DNA of 64,000 bases from Megalobrama amblycephala (taxonomy: Eukaryota > Chordata > Actinopteri > Cypriniformes > Xenocyprididae), in assembly GCF_018812025.1 (NCBI RefSeq), contig NC_063057.1:13351841-13415840 (forward strand). Direction: 5' to 3'. The notes beneath the pieces are model-generated. The model ran no database searches. It was not told where the DNA came from and saw nothing but the letters and a program-made list of their open reading frames with translations. Below, piece by piece: positions 14,301 to 26,474 of the stretch (its first letter is position 1; every line of letters begins with the position of its first letter). A program made the position numbers and the translations under genes.

Positions 14301-16707
14301 TTTTTTCCTGCAAAATAATGAAAACTCAAATCAATCTTGTTTTTTATTTTATATTTTTATTTTTATTTTTATTATATATAGGGCTGTTATTAGATTAATT
14401 TTTTTTTAATCGTGCACCCTTAATCGCTATTAATTGCACACTTACCGTGAAATTAAGCATACACCATTTATCTTGTTTAACATGTCCATTTTGCCATCAT
14501 TGCCTATATCCAGCAAAGTAAACCATCAGATTGAAGTGTGATTTTCACAAAACTGTATTTTTCAGCTTTTTCCAAGGTGAATTTTGATGTCTTTCCAAAA
14601 ACGGACACCAAATGATATGATTTCATATAATTCATACATTTATGCAGGCTACACCAAAGCACCCATAAAAAAATTCACAGCAAAAAAAAAAAGTTTCAGA
14701 ATTCACAGTGTATAGTATGTGCAACAGCAACGAGCTTGTTTACATTTTAGACAAGTCTAGTTGCGAGACTGAACAGGACCACATGGAGATGCCTAAACCT
14801 AAACCAACCGCCTTGACTTGCATATATACTAAAGTACACAGCAACATACACAGGACAAATCCAAACATTATCCTGAATGTGTGTGAAAACAACATGAATG
14901 TACTGAAGTGTGTCTGTGCATAAATACAAATTGCGATCAGTGTGTCGAGAGCGCTTGTACATGATTTGTTTGCGCATCAATATAACAGATTCGCGCTTGC
15001 TTCTGTACGTCACCGCAATCTTCTTTACTTTGATTGCAATCCTCATCTATCAATACTTTCATAGCAAGAAGCTGGTTTGCTTTATCCAGCCGAGAATCAT
15101 AGTTTTCATATCATCTGGCCATACAGCGTGTGGGATGTTTTGGTGATATATATATATAATATACTCAGCTGCTTTATTTCATTGTCCACGTTGTGTTTGT
15201 ATAATAGTGACAGCTAGAACGTACAGTACTGGTTATGAGAGAAAAGAGAAGGACAGAAAGAGAAAGAGAGAGAGAGAGATCTATGTCTACAGCCCCCACA
15301 CTGAAAGGGAGATTAGGCCATAATCATGTCACTCACCACAAATCCTCCATTTTGTGCTGTATGTAAGGCTCATAACATAAGACTTTTACTCTGCTCCTGT
15401 ATTAAAGGCTCTACTTCCTCTCTTTCACTCTCCTCACAGATCTCACCAATATCTTCGAGTCGTTCTTGCCACAGTTACTGGCCTACCCGAACCCCATTGA
15501 CCCTCTGAACGGGGATGCGGCAGCCATGTACTTGCACCGGCCAGAGGACTACAAACAGAAAATCAAAGGTGATTTGGAGAATTGCAGTCTTTGACTTGGT
15601 GTTCTCTTGATTTAACCTCCATCTGGCCTCTGGTTTTATATCTGTCACCATGTTTCACATCACCACTTTATAATATCTTCTGCTCTGAAAAATTTATGTG
15701 TGTAAGGTTTATGTTTAGAGTAGTATACTAGCAACATACTGCACTTAATATTTTTGCAGTATGAATACTGTGCACAGTATTCACGTTTTCTGTATGCGTG
15801 GATGACCTACATTATTTGCAGAAACGTGCAGTATACAAACAGGGCAAGCTTTATATTGCTTGACCTGAGCTTCCATTCCAATGAGATGTGTGAAGTGGTC
15901 AAAAGTGATGTCCGGCCGAGGAAAACTGACATCTTTAAAAACATCTATTAAACATTTTGTAAGCATATTGCATAGTTGTGCTTGGACCATTCTTTTATTT
16001 GCGATAACACAATGAAACATGCAGAATTGCAGATGTAATTTTTTGGCCTGGCTGTAATACAAATAAATTATGAACACATGTAAAACAAGAGAGAACTGAT
16101 AGGAACGACTGATTATGTTTATCATTGTATGCTTTTTCCTGTGAGATTTTAGTTTTTTTATGCTTTTTTAATTTTTGCATGGAAAAAACCAAACAAACTG
16201 TAGTTTGCCTTTTTTGCCAAATAGTTTTGTTAGATAAATATTTTAACCAAGTTAAGTGTTTTGTTCTTCCCTCATATTTAAGATTTTAAAAAAAAGTAAA
16301 AATATATTATTCTCACATTTTGATGGTTTAATCAAATTTGTAGGGTCATTTAAACCAATTATCTCCTCCGGACATCACTTTTGGCCGCCACTGTATATCA
16401 GTCATATAACTTATTCGTGCAAAAATTAAGACTTTTTGAATTAAAAAAAGCCAAATTACTGTCTTTACCATTGTATTTCTAAGAAAATGCAATTGATGAT
16501 TTTATTGATGATTTTAATGCTTTTCATTCAGCAAATTGAGTTTCCAAAAGCAAGTTAATGGATGACCATGTGTGACATATTTTTATATAATAAAATATTT
16601 TGGTAAAAACTCACTACTGTTAAAGTTGGGGGTCAGTATGACTTAAATTTTTTTATATATATATATGTGTGTGCATTTACATTAATTTATTGATATAAAA
16701 GTGTGAT

Positions 16708-16741
<34 letters not shown>

Positions 16742-16949
16742 CGTAGTTAAATACGTTTTGGCTTTTTGTGTCTGACTATATATTTTCCCCACCCATCTCT
16801 TTCTGTCTTCCTGTTTCTATTCAGAATACATCCAGAAATATGCAACAGAGGAGGCTCTGAAGGAGCAGGAGGAAGGAGCGGGCGACTCCTCATCAGAAAG
16901 CTCCATGTCTGACTTTTCAGAGGACGAAGCTCAGGACATGGAGTTGTAG
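10443..16949 (+). CDS. ube2h: Ubiquitin-conjugating enzyme E2 H (UBE2H), exons 2-7, 5' end outside window
   Basis: E2 enzyme that accepts ubiquitin from E1 on a catalytic cysteine and passes it to substrates with an E3. The vertebrate protein is the conjugating enzyme used by the CTLH/MAEA ligase and acts in cytosol and nucleus. Six exons (10443-10519, 12153-12227, 12827-12866, 13715-13767, 15440-15568, 16825-16949) join in phase across GT-AG introns and give a protein nearly identical to human UBE2H from about residue 19 to the stop. Visible are the UBC-fold KFYGPQG and PYEGGVW segments, the HPNID motif, the active-site Cys in GTVCLDV (codon 13728-13730) and the acidic serine-rich tail ending DEAQDMEL. 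The N-terminal exon (about 18 residues) was not found in 1-10442 and must lie upstream, as expected from the long first intron of this gene. No frame break is seen, so the gene looks functional. Confidence 0.97.
10609..11200. repeat. Foldback element, TTAAAGGATTAGTTCAC type, ube2h intron 2
   Basis: The left end AAAGGATTAGTTCAC and right end GTGAACTTATCCTTTAA are inverted. The internal piece CTTACGGAAAA/GCGTAGGATGTAGCGTAAGC is shared with the element at 40358-40850. It starts only about 90 bases after the exon 2 donor. Confidence 0.75.
11307..11359. repeat. (TA)n microsatellite
   Basis: About 53 bases of pure TA alternation in ube2h intron 2, preceded by an A run and a run of C at 11253-11267. 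Confidence 0.95.
12153..12227 (+). CDS. ube2h: ube2h coding exon 3
   Basis: Acceptor CTGTCAG, donor GTACAG. It encodes [19 protein letters not shown] through SPSI of the UBC fold. The last G begins the split Gly codon finished at 12827. Confidence 0.95.
12827..12866 (+). CDS. ube2h: ube2h coding exon 4
   Basis: A 40-base exon with acceptor TTTCCAG and donor GTAAGT. It encodes [14 protein letters not shown] with the conserved HPN motif of E2 enzymes. It is too short to appear as an open reading frame and was found by homology and phase. Confidence 0.94.
13715..13767 (+). CDS. ube2h: ube2h coding exon 5 with the catalytic cysteine
   Basis: Acceptor TTTGTCCAG, donor GTATGT. It encodes [17 protein letters not shown]. 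The Cys codon at 13728-13730 is the ubiquitin-accepting residue by alignment with the E2 family. Confidence 0.95.
15440..15568 (+). CDS. ube2h: ube2h coding exon 6
   Basis: Acceptor CTCACAG, donor GTGATT. It encodes [19 protein letters not shown] through [11 protein letters not shown], the C-terminal helices of the UBC fold. Confidence 0.95.
16711..16741. repeat. Poly-T run
   Basis: About 31 consecutive T, located 84 bases before the ube2h exon 7 acceptor and so possibly part of an extended pyrimidine tract. Confidence 0.9.
16825..16949 (+). CDS. ube2h: ube2h coding exon 7 with stop codon
   Basis: Acceptor TATTCAG. It encodes [18 protein letters not shown] and the acidic [20 protein letters not shown] tail, ending at TAG 16947-16949. 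The acidic tail is characteristic of UBE2H. Confidence 0.96.
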
Positions 16950-19536
16950 TTAAGGGCGACAGTTTCTCCCCTTTACCACAGAGACTATATTATTTCCTAA
17001 CCATGCGAAGCAGACTATAAAAGATTCATATTTAAACAAGGTGATTTTTTTTTTTTTTTTTTTTATCGTTATTATTACTAAACCAGGATTTTTATGGATA
17101 TCTAGCGTTGACGATGAATACGGCACACTCTCTAGGTGTTCTATCTCTACTTCTTGGTGGTTGTTTTTTTTCCCCCCTTTTTTTTTCTCTCTTTCACTCT
17201 CTCACTCGCTCTCTCCGACACCCCAACAAAAGAAAGGCTTGTAGTGTTTCCCCCTTGATTCCACGTCGGTAGCTGCGTAGCTGGAATGCATGTCATCGCC
17301 TCCCTAATCCACCTTTTCCGACGCAGACTGACCGGACAGAGGCTGTATTTAACCGGGGGGTGCCCTTGTGATGTTACTAACGTACTGAGAGTTGTGTCCG
17401 TGATGCTCTGATATATGAATCCCCTCAGCTTAGACCTTTTGCAAGGACAGTCTTCAGGTGGAGTTGTTGCAGTTGGATCGGACACGTTTTGCCTCATTTC
17501 TTCCCTTCACCTCAGCGGTTTGATCGATCCTGTTCAGTCATCCCAGCGCAAGTCATTTCGAATTATCGTTGCTTCCCTGGTTGTCCTGTTTTTTGTTTTT
17601 TTTTTCCTCTCTCATTTGTTTCAACAGCTGTTTTAATATAGAAACGCTCAAGTGGGGAATTTTTCTTTTCTCCTTTTTTTTTTTTATTTGGGTCTCACCT
17701 TGAGGGGAAGTTTCCACGCTGTACATTTAAAGCAATCATCAGGATTTTACAGAACGTCGCACACATTCTGCTCACCAATCAAGCCCATGATACAGCGCCG
17801 GCGGAAAATATCAGTACGACTCCCTTTAAGTTCCTCGAGCGTCTTTTTAAAGAGGATGTAAATGTAGAGGCTAGCACACCGAAGCTCAACTGTTCCACTA
17901 GCTCGATGTTTCTGGCTTTTGTTCCCTTGTTGTGGAAGTCCCACACCACAAAACGTGGCTCTACACTGTGTGACCTTCACAAAACAACCAGGAAGTGACT
18001 CTCCTGCTTTACGGAGCACAAATCTTTTATTTTGTACCAACATTGTATGCACAGAGTGTTTGTCTTTTTTCCTCTTTCTGTCTCGCACCCTCTCCCTATT
18101 TACGAGCATCTTTTTTGTACATTTGTTGTATGATGCGGAAGTGGAGTCGTGTAGGACATTGTTGGTCTAGCATAGAAGAAACCTTAAAGAGAAAAGAGAC
18201 AAAAAAAAAAGAAAAGACTTTTACTAACATTTGTAGAGTTCATCATCTTTTCCTATTGCTTGTGCATAACTATGATAGCTGTTGTTTGACCTCATGTAGA
18301 TCTAGTTAGTTTTACTGGGTGGTGAAATCAAAAATAGTTGTTCATATGGATTTAAGGTTTCGTAACCTGCTTGTCCGAATACAGATATTATTCGAAGGAT
18401 CCCATATGGTAAGATCTGCCTCGGAACTACTTGTGGTTTTAGGAGAAGGCCGAGTAACATTCACTAATGCTGAGGTGGGGTTTTGCCGCGACGGTGTGGA
18501 AAACGGGCAGATATCTTCTGTATAAAGAGCTTTTGAATTTCAACATCTGCAGATATCATCAGTGGCATGTTGGTAACATGAAGAACCAGATTTAGTTTGT
18601 GTGCGTGTGTGTGTTTTGCAGTATTCTCACAAATCTCGCATTCTGAATGCACTTGCAGATTCCTTCATCATCCAAAATGTAAATGAAACGGGGTTGAAGT
18701 GTAGCGTACGACGTTTCAAAACAGACGTCGACCCCAGCGGAATGGCATTAGGGGAGGTGTTTCAGTTCGGCTCGTGCGATCGATCCAGAGCTGCCTATAT
18801 TTATCCCATGGCTTTTTTTTTTTTTTTTTTTACGTTCTCTCCAGTTATTCATTACTAATTAACTCAATGCTTTATGGGCAAAGCATTTGACCTTGTTTTA
18901 GCCCGAGTCAAGAATTTGCCAAATTGTGCAATGAAAAGTCTCAGTTGAACATTTTTGAGTCTAAATCTGTTGATGGGGGTTCATATTTTCAAGTAAAAAG
19001 AAGAAAAACATCACTTATATGCAGTATTGTATTAAGAGGAAGTTATGATAGTCACAAGGAGAGAGATGGCATATGTTTAGAGAGGGCTTTGTTTCTCATC
19101 TTTCAGATATGTATAGAAGAAAATGCTTCTTGGTTGAGGTTTGGTTGCCATGGTAAACATTTTGCCATGCCAAGCCACACACACCCTGACAAACACAACA
19201 GACTCAGCTTCTCTGTTTCATTTCTGCTTCATTTTTGATCCCTGGACTTTAATACGAGAGGCAAAATGTGGAGATTTAATTTGAAATATATATTTTTCCT
19301 TTGTTTTTAAATGTCATGTCAAAGAGTAAAATGACTAAAGAATCTGAGAATCTCAAATAAACAAATGTATAAGTGTGCTTCCAATATAATTAGAAGTTAT
19401 AAAGATTTTTTTTGTGAATTTATTTACTAATTTTTGGATTCCTATTTTTCCCCTCATGTCAATAACAGAGGCATACTTCTGGAGCAGGTAATATTTGCTG
19501 AAAAGTTTTTTTTTTTTTTTTTGGGATTGAAGGGAG

Positions 19537-19568
<32 letters not shown>

Positions 19569-20330
19569 GTTTAGTGGGTGGGGTGGAATAAATAATTACA
19601 GTGTGTCCTTTGTGTTTTGCACCCATAAGCCCCCAGTGCTTACACACAAAATGTGCACAAACATTGCACACATTCACATCCAGGGGACAGCAGTTATTAA
19701 TGTCGTGGTCTCCAGCTGTTTGTTTGCCTGAGAGAGAGAAAGAGAGAGAGAGAGAGAAAGGAAGAAGAGATCTGTCTTCCGGCTGCTGCCGTGGTCTCAG
19801 AGGCTCCCCCTGCTGGCCTCTCAGCCAATGGCATCGCGTCTCTTGCATTAGTGTTGACGAGCTCTCCAGTGCACTTTGCATGCGTCCGGTGTAGAGTCCA
19901 GTCTAGTTGAGTCCTGGCTGTCCACTCCTTTAGTCCCTTATACCTGTGCTTCAAGAGGGTGCTCAGACATGGGGCTTATGTGGGCACACAGCATGGATTT
20001 TTTTTAATAGTATCTGTATCTAGTACCTAGTGTGTGATACGCTGATTTAAAAAAGAAAAATACACTTTTTTTTTTTTTTTTTTTTTTTTACACTTTTTTT
20101 TTTAATTATTATTTTTATCCCAGGTATTATGGTAATTTGCCCCTTTTATTTCCTTAACCATTAATCTTACTCTATTTTTGCCATTCTTTATTTTCTTTTG
20201 CATTGTGAAGTGGGCATGCCTGTCACAAAGGACAAATGCTCTTTATCTATAGGATTATAATCTCTTAAATAGCTGTGTACAGTAAACTGTAATAACTTCT
20301 TTTTTAATAAAATATTAAATATGTGTACAA
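16950..20330 (+). other. ube2h: ube2h 3' untranslated region
   Basis: About 3.4 kb between the stop codon and the first well-placed polyA signal. The sequence is largely free of recognised transposons, richer in CpG than the flanks, and broken by T runs. UBE2H in other vertebrates also has a multi-kilobase 3'UTR. The boundary is inferred from the polyA signal, not from transcript data. Confidence 0.65.
20306..20311 (+). terminator. ube2h: Probable ube2h polyadenylation signal
   Basis: AATAAA is followed after about 20 bases by a T/G-rich stretch. From here the sequence changes character, with a repeat starting at 20425, which fits the end of the transcript. Confidence 0.55.
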
Positions 20331-20424
20331 ACTGCTTTGCATCTTTCTTCAGAAGGAGTCATTTTTTCAGTCGGAGCATTTTAGTGCCACATCATGTATA
20401 TGTTAATATATTGGGTGAAATGTT

Positions 20425-22200
20425 AAAGGGGACCTATTATGGCCCTTTTTACAAAATGTAATATAAGTCTCAGGTGTCCCCAGAATGTGTCTGGGAAGTT
20501 TCAGCTCAAAATATCCCACAGGTAATTTATTATACCATTGTGGTAAATGCAAATTTTTGAGTGGAAGGGAAAATATGCTTTTTTTCTGTATGTATCTTTA
20601 AATGCAAATGAGCTGTTGCGCCCCACCCTGTTTTCCAGAAGAGGGTGGAGCCTACAGCTCGTGTTTCGAATCTCTCATACTCTGCCAAAAACTAACAAAA
20701 TATCTGTTTGGTTTTGATTATTATCAAAGTCCCTTTAAGACAAGTCATTTCACTCGGCGGCCATCTTTGAAACGCCTCTCGGGCATCCTGGGCATCATGC
20801 AATCTCTTTGAATGGGGAAACCTTAAATTCTCCAAAACTGTTCGCCAACCTTACGATTAAATTTCATATTTGAAATCACCAATGAAATCTAACAACAACC
20901 GGCTCATAAATTTAGTTTCTAAACGCTCGAATCATGACAAAAAAACTGTATTTTTCCAGGCTGGATCAAGCTAATGCGAATGCGCAGATCTAAATGCGCG
21001 TTTCTTCGGAGGTGCGCGTCTGACTGTTTCTATAGAAACCGGTGATTCTAACGGCCGCTGAAGTGACACGATGACTTTACCAGTCGGCGATTGGCTCTTA
21101 TTTAGAAGGCGGTACTTATTCCGCCATATTGCGCGTTACACTTTCTCCCATTCAAAACAATACGAGTGACATGTCTTGTGTTATTCATCTTTGTTATTAT
21201 CTCTATCGCAGTCGCGCTCACGTGACATTGCAGTTCTTCATCATCATGAAAGTTTATTGTCTGCATGCGTTTTAAAGACATATAAGCAGGGGTGCACATA
21301 ACTTTTTTGGTCTGGTTCTCAAGGGAGTACCTAAAGATGTTGCTTGGTACTCACACTTTACACGACACATCCTAAAAGCTGTCCTTATCACTTTCCTCCT
21401 GACTGCTCTCCTCACTATCTTCTTTTCTCTCGAACATGGTAGATGATGATAATGATTTTTTATTTTTTTTTACTAACATTAATGACAGCAAAGGCTGCTG
21501 TCACTTTAAGAAGGAAAGCACGGACCGAATAACTGACACACATCCGGTTTCTTTCTCAACACTTCACTTATGACATAACCGAGAGAACACTTGCCGAGAC
21601 AGGTACTTTGACATAATTTTGTGTGTATGTTTCCTTTCAAGCGCAAGTAAACGCGAAAGCGGAATTAATTCGGTGTTCGAGCGCTGTCTGACTCATCATG
21701 CGCGCGTTTCGGGGGGCTGTGCGCACAGATTACAGTTCGCGAGTTCCGATTTTCGCCTCTTCTTCCGCTTTTAAAGTCGTTTGAATGTGTTAATTGGCGA
21801 GACAAAACACGTCCAAATTACAAACTTTCACTCTATGATGGTTAAATATAGCAGTTAATCCGCGAATCACATGCGTGCCGAACCGTTGGACCTTATCCGT
21901 ATGGATCACGGATTAACTGCGATCCGTTGCACACCTAATAATTAAAGAACACACATATTATCATGATTGCTATCTTACCAGAGATGGAGAAAAATCCTAC
22001 TCCAGTAAGTAAACGTATCCCTGTGAACCGGTACTCAAAAGCGCTTCCTTCCATGTTTTCTAGTACGCATAGTTTATTTTTACCGCGCATGCGTACCTGC
22101 GTACCTCTAATGTGCACCCCTGCATATAAGTCTAAACTTCTGATGTAGCCTATGGTTTTATGTCACATCTGAAGCACGCGCACAGAAAGCTGGATGTCAG
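20425..22200. mobile_element. Dispersed repeat with AAAGGGGACCTATTATG terminus, interrupted by a hAT element
   Basis: The left terminus at 20425 is a commonly seen cyprinid transposon end. An internal block at 20455-20525 recurs inverted at 8225-8315. The body is split by a hAT-type insertion at 21287-22122, so it is the older element. A matching right terminus was not found, so the right boundary is uncertain and the element is probably truncated. Confidence 0.5.
21287..22122. mobile_element. Non-autonomous hAT-type element with 8-bp target duplication
   Basis: The ends CAGGGGTGCACATAA and its near reverse complement (TTA-like ...TAATGTGCACCCCTG) are inverted. They are flanked on both sides by the same 8 bases, CATATAAG (21279-21286 and 22123-22130). 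An 8-bp duplication and CAGGG-type termini are hallmarks of the hAT superfamily. At 836 bp with no transposase reading frame, it must have been mobilised in trans. Confidence 0.85.
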
Positions 22201-23421
22201 ACGGAACTTCCTGTGAGTATTAAAGCTCTCTTTCATGTGTTATTGCGCTTAAACTGTCAGATACACAGAATGTTATGTAAAAACAAAACACACAAAGTCC
22301 ACATAAACACAGTCTGTTATGTCTGTGAACGTGAACAGCAATGAAAGAAATCGCAGTGAAAGCAGAGTATTATCAGTTCCTCATTCATTGCTCTCGATTG
22401 AATAACTTAGTAGCTTTAATAAATTAAGAAATTTCTTACTTGAATGCTGCAGTTAAATGCTCTGGCGAGGAGATAAACATGGCGGACTGTGTACAGTTCA
22501 GGGGGTTTTGGGGGGTTGTGCCGATACACGAGTAATGTTAGGCCTACATTCAAACAACATATTTACAACTAACAATTTTTATGACAATATCACAATTAAA
22601 AAATGAGCATGGTGTGAATTTTAAATAAGTAAATATTTTCTTGTTAACTTCTAACGAAAAATGGAAATGCATTATGAAAAACGCAACAAAACATTTGAAC
22701 AAAAGTATTTTGAATAAAATATTAATATAAAATTTTATTTATTTATTAAGAAATAAAATGTAAAAAATAAAACAAATAAGCATGTTTTTGTGGTATTTTA
22801 TTTTAATTGGCACTTAGTTTGAATGCATATATTGTCTTCAATTTCTTTTTTTTTACCGTTAGTGTTTTGTAATATCCCTTTTACAGTATTTCACAATTGC
22901 TAAAACACTAAACCCCATTCTCTGAACCCAATGCTCAGTGGCCTAAACCCATTTGTCGAATCAGTCACTTTGTAGGCAAAACCTTAAACAAGTTCAGGTA
23001 GTTAAGACACTGTTTGCAAATCTCATCCACTCTTTTTGCAAAACTCTAAACACATTCCTACTCACTAAAACACATTTTGCAACACAGTTGTCGTCCTTTA
23101 AACACAATGACTCAAAATTATTCACACTTATTTCTAATGATGTGATCAAATCAACTGTATAAAATATAGGTCAGTTCAGAGTGCATAGGTGACACAGGTG
23201 CTGAATGATGATACCAACAATAGATGGAAACAATCTGAAAAGTAGAGGAGGAAGGGTATGTGTAAGAGGATGATGAGGAAAAAAAAAGCAAGTTGTGTGG
23301 AGACAAGGCTGTCAAGGCTGGATCCGGCACAGGTTTTTCCCTTTGCCTGGCAAGAGACGACACTGCCTGTGATGTGGAAAATGTCCTCAACTATATTCAA
23401 TAATATTCAACAATATTATTG

Positions 23422-23747
23422 ATCTGACAGTACTGACATTATAGGATGAGAACTGAACTAAGCTAGCCTAGATGATGACATCACTGTTTTCTGCAGAACT
23501 GCTTTATAGAGGAAAATAATTACAGTCATTTACATAATAATTGATGGTCTTTACAATGTAAGTGAATCAACACTGAACTGACTTCAGCTGAACAATGACA
23601 CTATTTTCTTTTAGAGCTGTACAGCCAAAATGAACCCTCTTTGCATTATCACTGTAAAGCTGCTTTGACTATACTATACTAGACTAGACTAGACTAGTAT
23701 CTGTGTAGTATAAATTGCAATTGAAATAAAGGTGACATGACTTGATT
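23422..23747 (+). repeat. Probable short retroposon with AAAGGTGACATGACTTGA-type tail
   Basis: It ends with AAAGCTGCTTTGAC, an ACTAG repeat and AATAAAGGTGACATGACTTG. This tail type closes a family of cyprinid interspersed repeats. The 5' limit is a guess from where the Tc1-like sequence stops. It is nested in the 22881-25251 transposon. Confidence 0.45.
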
Positions 23748-24065
23748 TAGGCCAGACCCAACATGAAGACGTGATGCTGAAGCAGAATGAATCTCTCACT
23801 GACTCTGAACATTGTTTTTTTGTGTGTGTGTGTGTGTGTACTGTATCATGCTTTTCATTTAGAGTTTTCTTTGACCTTTTAGTCATTTGCATTTAGACTG
23901 CTGTATGTTTGCAGTATGTAAGTACTATATATACAGACATTCAATACTATATAATATTGAATATAATACTGTACTTGCAGTACATACAGTATACTTTAAA
24001 TTCACATTACTTGTGATTTCTATACATTTTATGTAATGGCAAAATGTGTTTACTGTGTTACAATA

Positions 24066-25005
24066 TACAGTACAGTCCAAAAGTTTGGAACCACTAAGAT
24101 TTTTAATGTTTTTAAAATAAGTTTCGTCTGCTCACCAAGGCTACATTTATTTAATTAAAAATACAGTAAAAAACAGTAATATTGTGAAATATTCTTACAA
24201 TTTAAAATAACTGTGTACTATTTAAATATATTTGACAAAGTAATTTATTCCTGTGATGCAAAGCTGAATTTTCAGCATCATTACTCCAGTCTTCAGTGTC
24301 ACATGATCCTTCAGAAATCATTCTAATATGCTGATTTGCTGCTCAATAAACATTCATGATTATTTTCAATGTTGAAAACAGTTGTGTACTTTTTTTTTCA
24401 GGATTCCTTGATGAATAGAAAGTTCAAAAGAACAGCATTTATCTGAAATACAAAGCTTCTGTAGCATTATACACTACCGTTCAAAAGTTTGGGGTCAGTA
24501 AGAATTTTTTTTTTTTTTTTTTTTTTAAGAAATTAAAGAAATGAATACTTTTATTCAGCAAGGATGCATTAAATCAATCAAAAGTGGCAGTAAAGACATT
24601 TATAATGTTACAAAAGATTAGATTTCAGATAAACACTGTTCTTTTGAACTTTCTATTCATCAAATAATCCTGAAAAAAAAGATTGTACACAAATATTTTG
24701 TACAATTGTACACATTAAATGTTTCTTGAGCAGCAGATCAGCATATTAGAATGATTTCTGAAGGATCATGTGACACTGAAGACTGGAGTAATGATGCTGA
24801 AAATTCAGCTTTGCATCACAGGAATAAATTACTTTGTGAAATATATTCAAATAGAAAACAGTTATTTTAAATTGTAATAATATTTCACAATATTACTGTT
24901 TTTACTGTATTTTTAATTAAATAAATGTAGCCTTGGTGAGCAGACGAAACTTCTTTTAAAAACATTAAAAATCTTAGTGGTTCCAAACTTTTGGACTGTA
25001 CTGTA
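24066..25005. mobile_element. 940-bp foldback (MITE-like) element, copy 1
   Basis: The outer ends CAGTACAGTCCAAAAGTTTG and their reverse complement are flanked by TA, as in Tc1/mariner targets. The two arms are long imperfect inverted repeats (for example GTGTCACATGATCCTTCAG at about 24296 and its mirror near 24765). A second terminus, CACTACCGTTCAAAAGTTTG, lies near the centre, which suggests two related elements fused tail to tail. A nearly identical copy in the same orientation is at 52805-53746. Confidence 0.88.
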
Positions 25006-25947
25006 CATTTTTTTCTGTAACCTCATGTTCTGGATGTTGTGTTTTCCATTTTTTTAATGTAGTGTCTAATGAATGATCTGTAGTGTTTATATATTGTTTA
25101 ATGTGTGTATGATCTGAAAGCTTTGTTTGATTTTGCCATAAGAGTCAGAGGTTTTGTGAAATTAGTTTGAAGATTGGATTTGTGTTTAATGTTTTGAGAA
25201 AATGAGTGATGGTTTCAAGAAATGCGTTTTAGCAATTGTGAAATACTGTAAAAACAGTTCCTTGAGATGTCACTTCCTGACATCAGTAAGCGAAAACAAC
25301 AGTGCAAACAAAATCAGTTGTAGCATATGAGTTTCATGATGTTTTGCGGCATTTGTCGGTTTGTTTTAGTCTAAACGTTTCATACAACACAGAAATCAGC
25401 CTGATAATATTTTTAAATATAAAATATCACGAATATAGCTTTAAATGAGTTTGAGACCTTATTTCTTCTATTTTCTTCTGTGCCCTTTTAAACGTTACAG
25501 AGCTCAAATGGTGCTAAATGACATGCCAATATATTTGAATGTAGGCTATATTAAAAATATTTAGATATATTTTGAATATCAGCCAGAATTTTAATTTGAC
25601 AAATGGGTCAATTGTAAAGCCTCTTTGGCTGCTTGTTTCAAATGACAATACTCACATTCCCTTAGGCCTTATCATTTACTTGTATGATGTTGTTACTCTG
25701 TACCACCACTAGATGGCAGACATGTTACAAAAGTGGCCAAGTGGAGAATACGCATTAAAGTCCATTATCTAATATTTATTTTAAAACGGTTGCATGAACA
25801 CTAAAAAGCCTCTTCATTTCATACCAAAATAGACTTTACAGACCACAGCATAAAGCACTAAAGACATAGCAGAGATAATTTAGGCCATCTCAATGTAGAA
25901 AGTGGGCCAAATGGATTACATCACTAATTTATTACCATTTATAATTT

Positions 25948-25950
<3 letters not shown>

Positions 25951-25989
<39 letters not shown>

Positions 25990-26012
25990 TCACACATACA
26001 TACATACATACA
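25951..26012. repeat. (TA)n with adjoining CA/CATA microsatellite
   Basis: Alternating TA followed by ACACACATTCACACATACATACATACATA-like tetranucleotides. Confidence 0.9.
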
Positions 26013-26290
26013 TGCATACATGTTTTGTCCCTTATCTCAAGAATTTGACACATTAAAAAGCATGCTATTTTAATTTGATTCATCCAACAACAGTGTAAAG
26101 TCTTCAATTATGTAAAAATTGTGTTCAGTAAAGGAGCTAAGTGAAAAAATACATTCACTACATTTTTTTTCCTGTTTTCACACTATTATGAACAATCCAG
26201 TTTAAATCAGACATAGTAAATCACAATATCTTGTAGTTCAGTTGATATTTTAATATTTTAATATTAAATTGGAAAAAGAATAAAATATTT

Positions 26291-26474
26291 GGTTACACTT
26301 TATTTTAAGGTGTCTTTGTTACTGTAATTATAGATAAATACATGTACTTACTATAGATTTAAGATTAGGGTTTGGTTTGGTTTAGCTGCATGTAATTATG
26401 CATAATTGTAGTTATTACAATAGCTAGTACATGTAACATATGTAACAATGACACTGTAAAATAAAGCGTTACCA
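26291..26474. repeat. Small inverted-repeat element (GGTTACACTTTATTTTAAG type), copy 1
   Basis: The ends GGTTACACTTTATTTTAAGG and its reverse complement (TGTAAAATAAAGCGTTACC) bound 184 bases with no coding capacity. A diverged copy lies at 45622-45803. Confidence 0.8.

Larger units (their letters stand above)
22881..25251. mobile_element. Degenerate Tc1/mariner-like transposon with 26-bp terminal inverted repeats
   Basis: Identical 26-base inverted ends (22881-22906 and 25226-25251) contain TACAGTATTTCACAATTGC, consistent with a TA target. Repetitive CTAAACAC-type sequence follows the left end. Near 23210-23275 a Gly/Arg-rich reading (NLKSRGGRV) resembles the N terminus of fish IS630/Tc1-like transposases, but it is stopped at once and no DDE motifs remain. 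A retroposon-like piece (23422-23747) and a 940-bp foldback element (24066-25005) sit inside it. Confidence 0.7.

Noticed and set aside
17147..18309. Several open frames of 70-120 codons after the ube2h stop
   Set aside because: They lie in the 3'UTR on both strands, overlap each other and contain long homopolymer-encoded runs. No family resemblance.
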